A DNA stretch of 64,000 nucleotides from Achatina immaculata (lineage: Eukaryota; Mollusca; Gastropoda; Stylommatophora; Achatinidae), in NCBI GenBank assembly GCA_009760885.1, contig CM019716.1:40001-104000 (forward strand), read 5' to 3'. Under the pieces are notes generated by a model, which worked only from the letters and a program-made list of their open reading frames with translations, made no database searches and was not told the DNA's origin. The translations under genes and the position numbers were made by a program. Below, piece by piece: positions 33,669 to 45,100 of this stretch; positions within the stretch are counted from its first letter, which is position 1; the number at the start of each line of letters is the position of its first letter.

Positions 33669-34950
33669 ATTTCATAACTGTTGCAGTTAGCTTTCTATCG
33701 ACATGTCGGACCTAAACAAAGTTTGTTTTCACTTTCCCTCCGGGTTGTAATACATTTCCCGCATCAAGACGCAACTTGAGTACGTAGATGCGACTTTATA
33801 GATGCGACACGATACACTTGCATGTAATATACATAAACAAATACAAAACGATAAAAAACACGTATTCGCATTCGCTTCTTCAGTAACTTAATAGCCTGTT
33901 TTCCCATTGTTTCCCCAGCGATGCTTTTTCCAGTTCCACCAATTTCCAGGAAAGTGTTTGGCAGCTTGCACGACTTCCGGTGAAATCTTTCCCCACCGGA
34001 TGTTATCAGTAAGGCAGGATATTGCCTACCCAGAGACGGCCCGCTACCAATACAGTAAATTGATTACCATGGCAGCAATCATAGCACATTAATCTCACTG
34101 CAAACAGAATTCAAGCAGGGGAATCTGAGATGTAGAACATAATTGCCATATTCCACAATGTGGTTCTGTGCTATTGATAGGCTGTGATCGATGGAGACTG
34201 TACTCGACGATCAGGAACTGGGTAAGAGAAAGTACAACGTGGAAGACAGCCGGATATCACGTGTCATGGCGTGCCATCAAGCAGGCTCCACGGAACTTGT
34301 TCATGCTGTCGTTGTAGGATCTTCCTGTGCCAGAGGGCTCCGATTCTTGACGATGAAGCCGTGGCGGAACAGGTAGTGGGCCACAGTGGCTTTACTAACT
34401 TCCTGACTGGATCAAAACTCAGCTTTCCAACAACCAACGGGAATAAATCATCATCATCATCATCAGGTTCCATGTCAACTGGTGCAGTGGTCATGTGTCT
34501 CAGGTGATCTTGATTCTTGATATTTACCATCAGCTCAGCATGAGTCTTAACATGAGATCTTTGGAAGTATTTTTTGAGGTCCACCAGCAAATGTACTGGC
34601 TCGATCAAGAAATTTTAGCATCGTCTTGATTCCATTTATTTTTGATGAGGAGTCCATAACTGTTCTCATGCGGGAAGGAGGTCTGCGACGACAAAAAAGA
34701 TTTAGAACCACTGTGTTATATCGACTCCTGGGCTGTCCACGAACTTCTCTTTTTGGCATTTCTCTGCCTCTCTTGCCACTCATATTTCATTATGTTGCAA
34801 TGTTTATAATATGTGGAAAATGTGGATCCCTATATTGCTGGCCACTCTAAAGTGTCACGGTAGCCTGGTTATCTGGAACATTTGGAGGTGGAAGGATAGA
34901 GTCATGGTCAGTTTAGCAGCCATTGTGGCGTAACAGTGGGACAGTGTTTA
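33669..34950. other. Intergenic, no recognised gene
   Basis: Several overlapping open frames occur on both strands at 34190-34850, with a (TCA)n run at 34448-34466. None shows a motif I recognise or splice sites that link them. One may be an eroded transposon. Confidence 0.35.
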
Positions 34951-35065
34951 AAGTCTAGAAGTGCCATTTAACGTCTATTTGGTCTAAAAGTGGTGTCTTC
35001 TAACAGCTGTATCATCTACCAGTTGCGCTTTCTAACATCCGTATCATATACTAATGTTGTCTTCT

Positions 35066-36391
35066 TCTTCTTCTTCTTCGTTCGCTTCTACCACCAAAAC
35101 TACACTGTGATCCTACTGAATTTACGCCTGTGGTCCTCGTTAGGTCCCGTGGTCTCCTGTGCGGTCCCCGAAAGGACCACACGGGATCACCGAGAGGACC
35201 ACAAGGGGTTCAGAGTATCGCAGGGCTTTAGCCTGTATTCTTGGTGGGTCTCTGAAGCGGATTGCGTGACACTGTGGTTTTCGTTACACCAGTTTAGTCT
35301 AGAGTTGGACTTTCTCACCGGAAGACCTCGACTTGTTTAGGATATCAGTGCATCCCCGCTGGGTGAGAGGCAGTAGCCCACCCAGGCCAGAGTTGGACCT
35401 TCTCATCGGAGAACCTCGACGTGTTTTGAGATACCCGTGTATCACAGCCGGGTGAGAGGTGGTTGCCCATCCAGTCCAGAGTTGGACTTTCTCACCGGAA
35501 AACCTCAGCGTGATTAGGATACGCAAACATCCCCGCCGGGTGAGAGGTGGTTGCCTATCTAGACTGCCCTGGTCCAGTGTCTCCGACTTCAGCATTTTGC
35601 GGTCGTGGCCGCTACCCTTCCTAGTTGTGACCAGGATGGAGCTTTTGTCCAGGAGGACGAATCCTCGCCATTAGTGACTTCTACCCCTGGGTTGAGCCGG
35701 TTTAGGCATATTATCCCAGTATGGGCGTATTTGGGACGTGACCGACCTCTAGAGCAGAGGTACTGTGCCGTGTGTAGCCTTCAAGATTCACCCCTTGGTG
35801 TGAGCCGGTTTAGGCAAAATTCACCAGTATGGGTGTATATCAGGCGTGAACAACCTCTAGAGCGGAGGTGGCATGGCATGTCTAGCCATCAAGTTCCACC
35901 CCTGGTGTGTGCCGGTTTAGGCATATTTCACCAGTGTAGGTGTATTTCGGATGTGGCCGACCTCTAAAGCAGAGGTGCCGTGGTATGTACAGCTCTCGCA
36001 GCGATACTACTGGACATTACCGATTAAACTTCACTTTATCATTTCCACCCCCTTTTCACGTCGGCGCCGCACAGCAACCTTTATTTCTTTTCCGCATTTT
36101 CTTCCTTGACCGGGAGGAGCTTCAATCCACGCGCGGCATTCGAAGAGTTTCGTCAGCAGTGTCTTAACCTCTGGGACAAGCCGCTTCATGCATTTCACCC
36201 GATATGACTGCACTCAGGACGTGGCCGACCTCCAGACCAGAGGTGCCGTGATTTGACTGTTTGCTTCGCTTTATCCTTTCTACCACTTTTTCCGCAGTGA
36301 TGCTGCGCTGCAACCCCATTTGCACCTTTTTTCATTGGCCGGGAGGAGCACCGCTCCACGCACGGCAGCTGAAGAATCTAGCCAACAGCGG
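35066..36391 (-). mobile_element. Unnamed retroelement with (GAA)n tail, copy 2
   Basis: It has the same structure as 19298-20780, about 1.33 kb. On the minus strand its (GAA)n tail is at 35066-35079. It is flanked by the 11-bp direct repeat 'tgttgtcttct' (35055-35065 and 36392-36402). It carries the three 88-bp and the 105-bp internal units. Compared with copy 1 it lacks about 140 bp at the 5' end and differs by scattered substitutions and small indels. Confidence 0.85.
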
Positions 36392-36701
36392 TGTTGTCTT
36401 CTAGCAGCTGTATCATCTACCATTTGCGCCTTCTAACATCCTTATCATATACTAGTGGTGTCTTCTAACATTTATGTCGTCTAAAAGTGGTGTCTTCTAA
36501 TAGACGTATCATCTAATATTCATATCTTCTGACAGACCTATCATCTAAATATTCTGACAGCCGGATTATCTAACATTTATATCTCCTAACAGCCATATTA
36601 CCTAACATTCTTATCTTCTAATAGACGTATCATCCAACATTCTTATAATAGCCGTATCATCTAACATTCTTATCTTCTAATAGCAGTATCATCTAACATT
36701 C

Positions 36702-37005
36702 TCACCCAGCGGGGATGCACTGATATTCCAAACACGTCGAGGTCTTCCGGTGAGAAAGTCCAACCCTAGACCAAACTGGTGCAATGAAAACCACGGTGTC
36801 ACGCAATCCCGCTTCCGAGACCCACCAAGAATACAGGCTAAAGCACTGTGATACTCTGAACCCCTTGTGGTCCTTTCGTGGAACTCGTGTGGTCTATTTT
36901 GGACCACACAGGGGACCACGGGACCTAACGAGGACCACATGCGTGAATTCAGTAGGTTCACAGTGCGGTTTTTGGTGGTAGAAGTGAACGAAGAAGAAGA
37001 AGAAG
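36702..37005 (+). mobile_element. Unnamed retroelement, copy 3 (5' truncated)
   Basis: 304 bp, plus orientation, ending in (GAA)n at 36990-37005. It is flanked by a perfect 11-bp duplication 'atctaacattc' (36691-36701 and 37006-37016). It is almost identical to the 3' 300 bp of copy 1: by eye I count about three substitutions. This is therefore a young insertion. Confidence 0.9.
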
Positions 37006-37439
37006 ATCTAACATTCTTATCTTCTAGTAGACGTATCATCTAACATTCGTATCTTCTAATAGCCGTATCATCTAACATTCGTATCTTCTAATAGACGTAT
37101 CATCTAACATTCTTATCTTTTACAGACGTATCGTCTAACATTCTTATCTTCTAATATACGTATGATCTAACATTCATGTGTTCTGACAGCCGTGTAGCCT
37201 CTAGTATATTTTCTAAAGGCCTGGCTTTTGATAACTGAATAGGTTTTAGCTGTGTGAGTGCAAATCACCATTCACTTATTCATTACCCCCTCCCCTTTTC
37301 CTTTCATTTTGCCAAACACGCGTGAACTCCTTCGTGGTACAATGTGAGGTGTGAACCACAACTTACCATCAAAGAAATATTATTTCATTCTGTGTAAAAT
37401 GTTGAAATGTTTCTTTAAGTAATACTTTTAGCACAATTT

Positions 37440-37580
37440 CATTGCTGCGTTTATATCTTCTCTCTTTCTCTCTCTCTCTCTCTCCCTTGCTCTCTCTCTC
37501 CACCTATTCTCTCTCTCTAACATATTTGTATTATTTGATGGAGACACGAACAGTTTTATATATATATATATATATATAAC
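37440..37580. repeat. (CT)n and (TA)n microsatellites
   Basis: (CT)n with interruptions at 37458-37520 and (TA)n at 37558-37578. Confidence 0.9.
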
Positions 37581-38070
37581 TAAATATGTACAAAGTCACT
37601 GCAATAAGGCTGTGATAACAAAATGTAAAAAAACTAAAACAAAACTATGAACAGCTTTATTTGTTAACAAACCCACAGTTGTAACGTTTCGAACTACACC
37701 ATAATCATACAAAAACTTGCAGGACACATAAATAGGGAAAGAAAATGCAATATAAATTCACCTGAATCCAATATAACAAACAAGAATGAAAAAATATATA
37801 TAAAAGAAACATTTAACTGTGTCCGAAAGGCGTGCGGTGCAGTATTGTGCTTGTTTAAATAAATTTGTGAGGTGTGATAGGTTGGTAGTAAACAGGGAGA
37901 TGAGGAAAGTGGAACGGAGAGAGGGACTCAAGCTGAGAAGAGACCGGGTGAAATATGGCTGAGGTAGAAAGTTTGAAATCAATGAGGGTTCTGGAATATT
38001 AGTACAGAGGGAACATAACTATGGAGAAAGGGAATGTTAACTGTAGCCGAATTTCGATCTCAGACTGTGC
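37578..38070. repeat. Dispersed repeat, copy 2 of 2 (pair with 15590-16150)
   Basis: It shares 'gctgtgataacaaaat', 'gtgtgataggttggtagtaa' and the closing 'gcgttccaa' region with the copy at 15590-16150. It begins directly after a (TA)n run. Confidence 0.55.
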
Positions 38071-38209
38071 GTTCCAATGTCCCATATTCCTGTATTAGAG
38101 TGTCTTAACTGAGACAAGGTTACATGATAAATGGCAGAATGTCAGACGGGTCTGCATGTCTAATTCCTCACCCTTTGTGAATAAAACTCAGTCAATCAAT
38201 CAGTCTCTC

Positions 38210-38370
38210 TCTTCTTCCTCCTTCTCTCTCTGTCTGCGTCTCTCTCTGTCTGCGTCTCTCTCTGTCTGCGTCTCTCTCTGTCTGCGTCTCTCTCTGTGTG
38301 CGTCTCTCTGTGTCTGCGTCTCTCTCTGTCTGCGTCTCTCTCTGTCTGCGTCTCTCTCTGTCTGCGTGCC
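38210..38370. repeat. 16-bp minisatellite, about 9 units
   Basis: The unit is 'tctctctctgtctgcg'. Open frames on both strands are artefacts. Confidence 0.95.
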
Positions 38371-39637
38371 CGGTTCCTTGCCCTAAAGTGCTTTTGTTCG
38401 TTCTCTCTGATCTCATTTTATTCCAATGTATGCCAGCCTACGGCTTCACATTATTGTTATTTCTATATTATATCTGATATGGGTACCTGACTCCTCTTAG
38501 AGCTTGGGAGATAAAGGTGCCCAATCATGATTGTGTATCACATAATTTTCTTAGTCTGTCGACTTATCAAGGACGATAGGGACAGTGACACCACATCGCC
38601 CAAGTGCCTTCACAGCATAAAGGTTACATTTACCGCTTTTAAACCCGCATTTACACTCAGGATTTAAACATCGAACCTTAATGGCGAAACAATCCCAAAC
38701 AACTGTCACACCAGCACGTCATCATCGATCTCCCGATTATCATAAACAAACTGAAACTGCCTGGCCTGCCTCTCGCCCGCTTGGCTTGATTCAGATCTGG
38801 AGGTGGTCACATGTGTCTTGCATAGTCAGGTACTTCAAGGTCCTGGTCTGTGGACCATTGGTCTGTTTGTTGATATGTCATGCACAAGTCATTTTATTTT
38901 GACAAATGATTAGCAAAGACGAACGGTGATCTTTGACGTCATTGATGTACTTGGTACATCCGTAACGATATTAAAATAATTCATCAATAATTAATCCAGA
39001 AACAAATTATTTTGTTATTCGATAATAACTTTTGAAAATAACGATTTTTTTAAATTAAAAACCACACTTTTGAAATGTAACTAGAATTAACAAGAAATGA
39101 CACAGCTTTAAGCTTTATAGCCACGTAGAGTAAAATTTCAAGACTGAAAACAAAGTCGGCAATAACTGACTCACATGAGATTTCATTTTGACAAATGTTC
39201 CAAACTGTAACAAATGAAACCAATGTTTGTATAAGTTAAGAAACAAACACGTCAACTAAATTAGTTACGAGGACCGGCCAAGTTCGGAAAATATTTGTGA
39301 GCTTTATTTATTCTTAGAGGCCATTTACTATGTCAGTTTCCTGTTCAACGCCGTTTTGTGTAGGTCCACCTGAGAAGTGATTTTGACAGCGTACTTGAGC
39401 AGTTAAACAAGACGGCTCAAGATTCATTGTTATTGTTATCATAATTCAGAGCTGAAGGGAGGTAGAGACGAAGAATTATTTGTGACGTGTGTTACCTTGG
39501 ATTATTTTATGGAGACAAGCAAATAGAATCTACTAGAAACTGTTTCAACCGATGTCGATGAATTGAAGTTAACGCAAGTGAAAAAAAAAGGGAATGATTT
39601 AATTTAAAATTTTCTGTAATATTTCAAGTATACAAAG
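38371..39637. other. Region 5' of the receptor guanylate cyclase
   Basis: This should hold the promoter and any untranslated first exon. I see no clear TATA box, initiator or repeat. Promoter position is not assigned. Confidence 0.35.
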
Positions 39638-40163
39638 ATGCTCCATTCCGAAGCTTCGTTAAAATTATTTCATGGTTCAGTGAACGTCGCTTCATCCAGT
39701 GGACACACAAGAAACAGGTTCACCCCACAAAGTCCGCAATGGAAACCCTTCGGTCCACTTTTGCTATTTTCACTCTCATCGCAGCTTGGTTTATTCTTCA
39801 TGATATTCAGTAACACTGCCACATCCGTCACGGCAGGAACTACAACGGAGACGTCCTCATTGTCACAGATGTACACACAGTCAACATCTGACAGCCCAGA
39901 AACCACGGCCTTTACCACCAACGTAAGCGCGGGACCAAACTCAACATCGAGCTCCGAACTTAAAGAAATCTTGCTGGGATATATCACGACCTTGACATAC
40001 CCAGATAACCCTGAACTTGCTGATGGTAACACAATCTCTGGGGCTATGACCCTGGCAGTGAACACAATTAACGCCGATCCAAGCATCCTGCCCGGGTACA
40101 AGTTGGTCTATGTTCTTGGCGACAACCAGGGCAGTGATTTGAGGTCTTTGTCTATCCTCACAG
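39638..40163 (+). CDS. Receptor guanylate cyclase (Gyc76C/NPR type), exon 1
   Basis: This first coding exon spans 175 codons plus one base. From ATG at 39638 there is a basic N-terminus, a hydrophobic stretch at residues 38-57 (signal or anchor), a Ser/Thr-rich segment (about 60-106, with NVS and NST glycosylation sites), then the start of the ANF-receptor ligand-binding fold. That fold shows EILLGYITTLTYPDNPELAD, GAMTLAVNTINADPSILPGY and KLVYVLGDNQGSD. The donor is ACA G|gttgta, one base, matching exon 2. Membrane guanylate cyclases bind peptide ligands outside the cell and make cGMP inside. The start is doubtful: an ATG at 39739 in another frame gives an excellent signal peptide but stops at 39811. 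Confidence 0.85.
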
Positions 40164-40252
40164 GTTGTATGCTTTCTACACTTGGAGTATTCGCCTTTGT
40201 TTATTTCGTAATAAGTTCACGACGTCTTATCTACTCAAAACTGCTTCAGATC

Positions 40253-40640
40253 TCTCTCTCTCTCTCTCCTCTCTCTCTCTTTCTTTCTCTAGTCACTGAT
40301 TTCCACAACCATCTCTTTCCACAACCATCTCTCCTTTGCTCTTTCTATAAGATGTATGTTGCATCGTATTCCGTGCCATTCAAGTGTCTTGCTTCTTTGT
40401 CTTCCTCTGTCCTTTGTGTCCCTACAGTTTTCCTGATGTCATAGATATTCCAGTTTGCCTCTTATCAAAACACGTCCTATAAATCTGAATATTCGTGTTC
40501 TGAATGTTGTCAGAATTTCTATTTTATCCAGCGTCGCTTAGAACCTCTTCATTTGTTTTATCAGACGTCTAGGATATTCTCATCATTCTTCTCAGGAACC
40601 ACATCTCTGCTGCTTCTGCTATATTCTGATTAAATATTCG
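40253..40640 (-). mobile_element. RTE-type LINE fragment (family R3) in intron 1
   Basis: After a (CT)n run (40253-40285), the minus strand resembles the R3 copy at 44640-45100: shared words include 'cactgatttccacaaccatc', 'ctttctgtaagatgtgtgtt' in variant form, and 'tcaggaaccacatctctgct'. Confidence 0.65.
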
Positions 40641-41459
40641 GCTAACGCAGCCATTCGTGAAACAGACAGAAAACAGTGCAAACATCATCATCATGTGCCA
40701 TGCCTTGAGGCGTTGGCGACCATGTTCTCTCCATATTTTGCGATCTTAGTGCATGCATAGTTTTGTTATTTTTAGTGAAAAGCCAATTTTTAAGATAATA
40801 TTTAACGTTAACTAATGAAGCTGCAGGAAGTAACAGCTGGGAAGTTTTAAAATTCTCAACAAAATAAAATATATGTTGTATTTAGTAACAGTAGGGGTTA
40901 AAGAGATTGAAACAAAAGTTATTGAAATATTCACGAAGAAGGACACCAGAAGCAAAATGTTCTATTTCTGTGACCTGTCCCTCGCAGAAACCCAACTATT
41001 GATCATCATCATCATCATCATCATCATCATTGTGTGCTGTCTTCAGTACGAAGATTAGCGAAAATGAATCTCCAGTTTCCTCGCTTCCTGGCCTTGATGG
41101 GGCACGCAACCAGGCCGTGTCCTGTCCATTCTCATATGTTACCTTTCAATCTAGATCTTTGTCTATCTCTCATTCTTTTTCCTTCCACCTCCATTCCAGT
41201 ATGGTCTTCAGTATATTACTGATGTGGCCAAATCTTCATGATTCTTATTTCCACTATTGTAGTATCTCGTAGCCTAGCCAAGGCTCCTCTTTCAGAGAGT
41301 GTGGTGTTTAGAGTATCATTATTGTCCTTGGAAAAATTGTCTAATCCGCAGCCCCTTCCAAGTTTCCCAGAATCTAAATCCTTCAGTTTTGCATTTATTT
41401 TCTTAGCTGTAACGTTGATTAATATGACTAAAGAAGGATAAATTCTTTTGCGAGATTAG

Positions 41460-41700
41460 GATGGTGTCGCAGTAGTGCAGTGGTTAACGTACTCGCTTGC
41501 CGATCAGAAGGTCCCTGGATCGATTTCCCATTCATGAGGAATTTTTTTTTTATCCCCACTGACCAACACCGGGGTCAACCCTGCCTAAAAAAATGGATAC
41601 CTGGGGTTTTCCTAGGAAAACAAAGGCAGTGAGGCAAGGTTTTGGCATTCCTGTCTCAAATGCTCTAGCGGTTTAGAAATGCTTCATATTTCACACTTCA
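41460..41700 (+). mobile_element. tRNA-derived SINE (second family, S2)
   Basis: The plus head has an A-box-like 'tagtgcagtggttaacgtac' and a B-box-like 'ggtccctggatcgatttcc'. It is followed by an unrelated body ('ccaacaccggggtcaaccct'). It lies in intron 1 of the receptor cyclase, about 90 bp before exon 2. Confidence 0.65.
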
Positions 41701-41791
41701 CACTTCACAGCTCTGCGGCATGCAAATGTCAGGGGGCATAGATTTACTGTACTTACTGTACAATATTTGAGTGCAATATTTTTTCTTACAG

Positions 41792-41892
41792 ATCAGTGGA
41801 ATCAAGGAGCGTTGGCATTTTTTGGACCAGAAGATTCATGTGAGGTAGAGAGTCGCATGGCCGCAGCCTGGCAACTCCCGATCCTGGCTTAT
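41792..41892 (+). CDS. Receptor guanylate cyclase, exon 2
   Basis: The exon is 101 bp. With one base from exon 1 it reads DQWNQGALAFFGPEDSCEVE and SRMAAAWQLPILAY, the most conserved block of the ANF-receptor domain (F-F-G-P-E-x-S-C). The acceptor is 'tttcttacag' at 41782-41791; the donor is GCT TAT|gtaagt, phase 0. The cysteine here pairs in homologues with the cysteine at the start of exon 3 (KC). Confidence 0.92.
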
Positions 41893-42204
41893 GTAAGTTC
41901 ACATCAGTCGGTTTTTTTTTCTTCCTTCAGGAAGAAAATTACAAATGCAGCTTAATTAAGATGTATCAGAGTGGTCCTAGATAATATAAATCTCAGTCTT
42001 CGTTGTGCCCAGGTGTGTAAATGGGTCACTCTACGCGCCCTGTTGAAGACAAATTGCCGCCGAGGATGAAGAGTATCAGACCACACAACAAAGTCCTCTA
42101 GGGTATGATGCACACGGCCGTCAGTGTGTGAAGCATAGAACCGAATTTCACCCACTATTCGGACGCACAAAATACTGAACTTTCCCGGGTAACGATAAGA
42201 GGAC

Positions 42205-42350
42205 TTAATTATGTTCCAAACACCAACTTAATTATATTCTAAACACCAATTTAATTATGTTCTAAGCACCAACTTAATTATGCTCTAAGCACCAACTTAA
42301 TTATGTTCTAAACAACAACTTAATTATGTTCTAAACACCAACATTGTGGT
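42205..42350. repeat. 23-bp tandem repeat, about 6 units
   Basis: The unit is 'caacttaattatgttctaaa' plus 'cac'. It lies in intron 2, about 310 bp after exon 2. Confidence 0.85.
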
Positions 42351-42579
42351 TTCAGCCCTAATCTCAGATCCTAATGTTGCTCCCAGCTCTCTAAGATTCT
42401 ACAAAGGTGTTGTAGTCGTGTCAGCTTTTCACTGACTTGGCCATTTTCATAATAACCTTGTAATTTTGAGTATCAGTTTACTATAGTAGTTTTTATACAT
42501 AAATGTTACGTGTAAGCAGAGATAGTGCAGGGGTATAAAGAACTGACTTTCTAGCCACTGCACTCAATTGTTGACTGAC

Positions 42580-42730
42580 TACCGGTGCCTTGGAGTCGTG
42601 TCATTCTTCTTTTTCTTCTTTCTGGAATTGCGAACTGGCGTTCTTTGCAGACGATGCAGTGGGGATGTTGAAGCACGCCATTGTATGGGCTTGGGAACGG
42701 GTTATGTCGGATACTTTTCAGTCCTTGCGT
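42580..42730. repeat. Dispersed repeat, shared with 53560-53700
   Basis: Both copies contain 'ttctttgcag(a/c)cgatgc', 'gatgttgaagcac'/'gatgttgaggcac' and 'gagcggactatg' or its variant. Not recognised as a family. Confidence 0.5.
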
Positions 42731-43744
42731 GGAACTAACGAGCAGAGGATGTACTTCGTTAGTAAGTCCCACCAGATTTTTGGAGGCTTATCACACAACA
42801 CATTTCCTCTAACTCTTTGCTGTAGGCAAGCTTCGCTGTTTCTTAATTCCTGGTTTCGTTCTTAGCCTTATATGATCGGTTAAGTTGTTATGTAATGCCT
42901 GATATGTTTTTATAAAGGTGAACACACCCACGTCTTCTTCTTCTTCTTCGTCTTCCTCAAAGCATATTTGACGTAAAAGAAGGAAAAGTAGACGGTTACT
43001 CGTCTTGGAAGAGTCCCATGGTTCCAGTGACGGTCATTCGCTTACTATATTTCTTTCCTTCACGTCTTAAGTGTTTTATACAGTTGGAGACTAACCATAC
43101 AACTCTCTCCTCTATCACTGTACTAATATAAACTGAGCATCCATGCCACATATAAATAATGCAGTTCCTAAGTTGGCAGTAAAATGCCAAGACCTGTACG
43201 TTTTATTGACTTTCCGAACATTCTTATTAAAAATTCTGAGAGAATCGAACGCCGTACAAATCTTTTAGCTCGATATAAAACGTTAATTACATAAATAAAA
43301 ATAATTTAAAAATAAATATATGTGTATCCATATAAACAACTCAAACACAAACAGACGTGCACTAGCCCACCCTATTGTATGCACGCAAAAATCTGGGCTG
43401 AATTTAAATAATTTATAGTAGTCCTTCTCTCACTAGAAGAGATCCAACAATTGAACACGTGAAGCGAAAAGCAAAGAAAGCCAGGATAAAGCTAATAAAC
43501 TTAACATTAAGCATAGACGTTCAGATCTGACTGTATGAGAAGCATACCTTCAAACAGAATACAAGTCGTGGAGCCTGATTTGTTGTTGGGCTGAAGTGGA
43601 TATACAGAAAGTAGAAGATTAGTACGGATTTTTAAGAACGAGATAAAGATGAATTTATTGAGAGACGATGTGAAAGTAAAGGTGGGCGAGGATTTGGAAG
43701 GATATACTTAACATTTGCTCTATTATCAATTTCCTCTAATGCAG

Positions 43745-44085
43745 CATTTTTTCAACTTTTTTTTTATCTTGCGAGAAGTCTTCAAATGCTGTTCTAATCT
43801 CAAATAATGTTCTGGTCTCAAATAACGTTCTGATCTCAAATAATGTTCTGGTCTCAAATAATGTTCTTATCTCAAATAATGCTCTGTTCTCACATAATGG
43901 TCTGGTCTCAAATAATGATATGGTCTCAAATAATGTTCTGGTATCAAATACTGTTTTGGTCTCGAATAACACTCTAGTCTCAAATAATGTTGTGATCTCA
44001 AATAATGCTCTGTTCTCAAATATTGTTCTGATCTCAAATAATGTTCTAGTCTCAAATAATGGTCTGTTCTCCCTCTATAAAATTT
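43745..44085. repeat. 18-bp minisatellite, about 18 units
   Basis: The unit is 'tctcaaataatgttctgg'. The minus frame stays open with a six-residue period (LFETRT/LFEIRT), an artefact. Confidence 0.95.
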
Positions 44086-44554
44086 TTATTATTGAATGAT
44101 AGTCCGTTTTTCAAATCATGATATCAATGAGAAGTGTCGCTACTTTTTTTAGCAGAAAATACACAATTCTATGGATAAACGTACACGTTTTTAAATCTCT
44201 CTCTCTCTCTCTCCTCTATCTCTCTCTCCTTATGTGTGTGTCTCTCTCTTTCTCTCTCTCTCTCTCGGTAGTGGTACATTTCTCCAGCGTAAAAGCAAAC
44301 GTGTTCTCTTTAAATGTTTAATCTAATGTGACCAGCACACAATTCAGGCAACATCTCAGTCAAGAAATACACGCAATTTTTTTTCAGATGGATGTATAAT
44401 AGAATCTAAATGTTCTCCTGGTCACCGGAATAAGACTTTTAAAAAAATTATGCCTGAAGATAAAATTAATAATAATAAATTGTTTTTTTATATATAACAA
44501 TTATTTTAAGGAGAGAAGATAACCGTAGTTGACTGACGATACAATTGGCAAGAC

Positions 44555-44660
44555 CAACGAACTATAGCTAGCCAAGACCCTCTCTCACTTTACCATTGGT
44601 GCTCCCGGTAATAGACCCAGCCTTGTCAGCGGGGCAAGGAATGCCATGATCCTCGTGGTG
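44555..44660 (-). repeat. Dispersed repeat, inverted relative of 53735-53850
   Basis: The reverse complement contains 'ccttgccccgctgacaaggc' and 'gagggtcttggctagctat', closely resembling 'cctgccccgttagtca' and 'agggtcttggtcagctatgg' at 53750-53840. Confidence 0.55.
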
Positions 44661-45100
44661 ATTGCTTCTGGTGAGAAGCATTGCACACCTTTCCCTGCCT
44701 TTTAGCTTCACTGTGGATGTTCATGTCAATCTCTGGCTGGTCGTCACTGATTTCCACAACCATCTGTCTTTTGCTCTTTCTGTAAGATGTGTGTTGGACC
44801 ATGCTCTGCCCCACTCTTTTAATCCGTTAAGTATCTTGTTTCTTTGTCTTCCTCTATCCTTTTGTCTCTCCAGTTTTTCCTCTTATCACTAGGTATTCTA
44901 ATTTGCCTCTTCTCAAAGCATATCTTACAAATCTGGACTGTTGTGTTCTGAATTTTGTCATAAGTTCTCTCTTGTTGCCCAGCCTCACTTAGAACCTCTT
45001 CATCTGTTTTCTTGGACGCCCATAGTATTCTCACCATTCTACTCGGGAACCTCATCTCCGCTGCTTCCAATAGATTTTGAGTGTCAATGTACCAAATTCC
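44640..45100 (-). mobile_element. RTE-type LINE 3' fragment (family R3) in intron 2
   Basis: Minus frames include AAEMRFPSRMVRILWASKKT and DEEVLSEAGQQ, corresponding to EMWFIRRMLKVIWTAKKTNE of the plus copy at 16350-16993. The downstream part is frameshifted. Confidence 0.75.

Larger units (their letters stand above)
34955..37205. repeat. Degenerate minisatellite array interrupted by two retroelement copies
   Basis: Diverged units of roughly 32 bp ('atctaacattcttatcttct' + 'aatagacgtatc') form the array, with longer variants ('ggtgtcttctaacagctgta') on the left. Pieces lie at about 34955-35065, 36392-36701 and 37006-37205. The gaps are exactly copies 2 and 3 of the (GAA)n-tailed element. Confidence 0.85.

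Noticed and set aside
33294..33677. 127-residue repeat protein
   Set aside because: 48-bp minisatellite. The period is a multiple of 3, so the frame stays open trivially.
34264..34783. Possible gene from overlapping 78- and 114-residue minus frames
   Set aside because: No recognisable domain, no consistent splice sites, and a (TCA)n run inside. Kept only as an unexplained region.
43736..44055. LFETRT-repeat protein on the minus strand
   Set aside because: 18-bp minisatellite with a triplet-compatible period.
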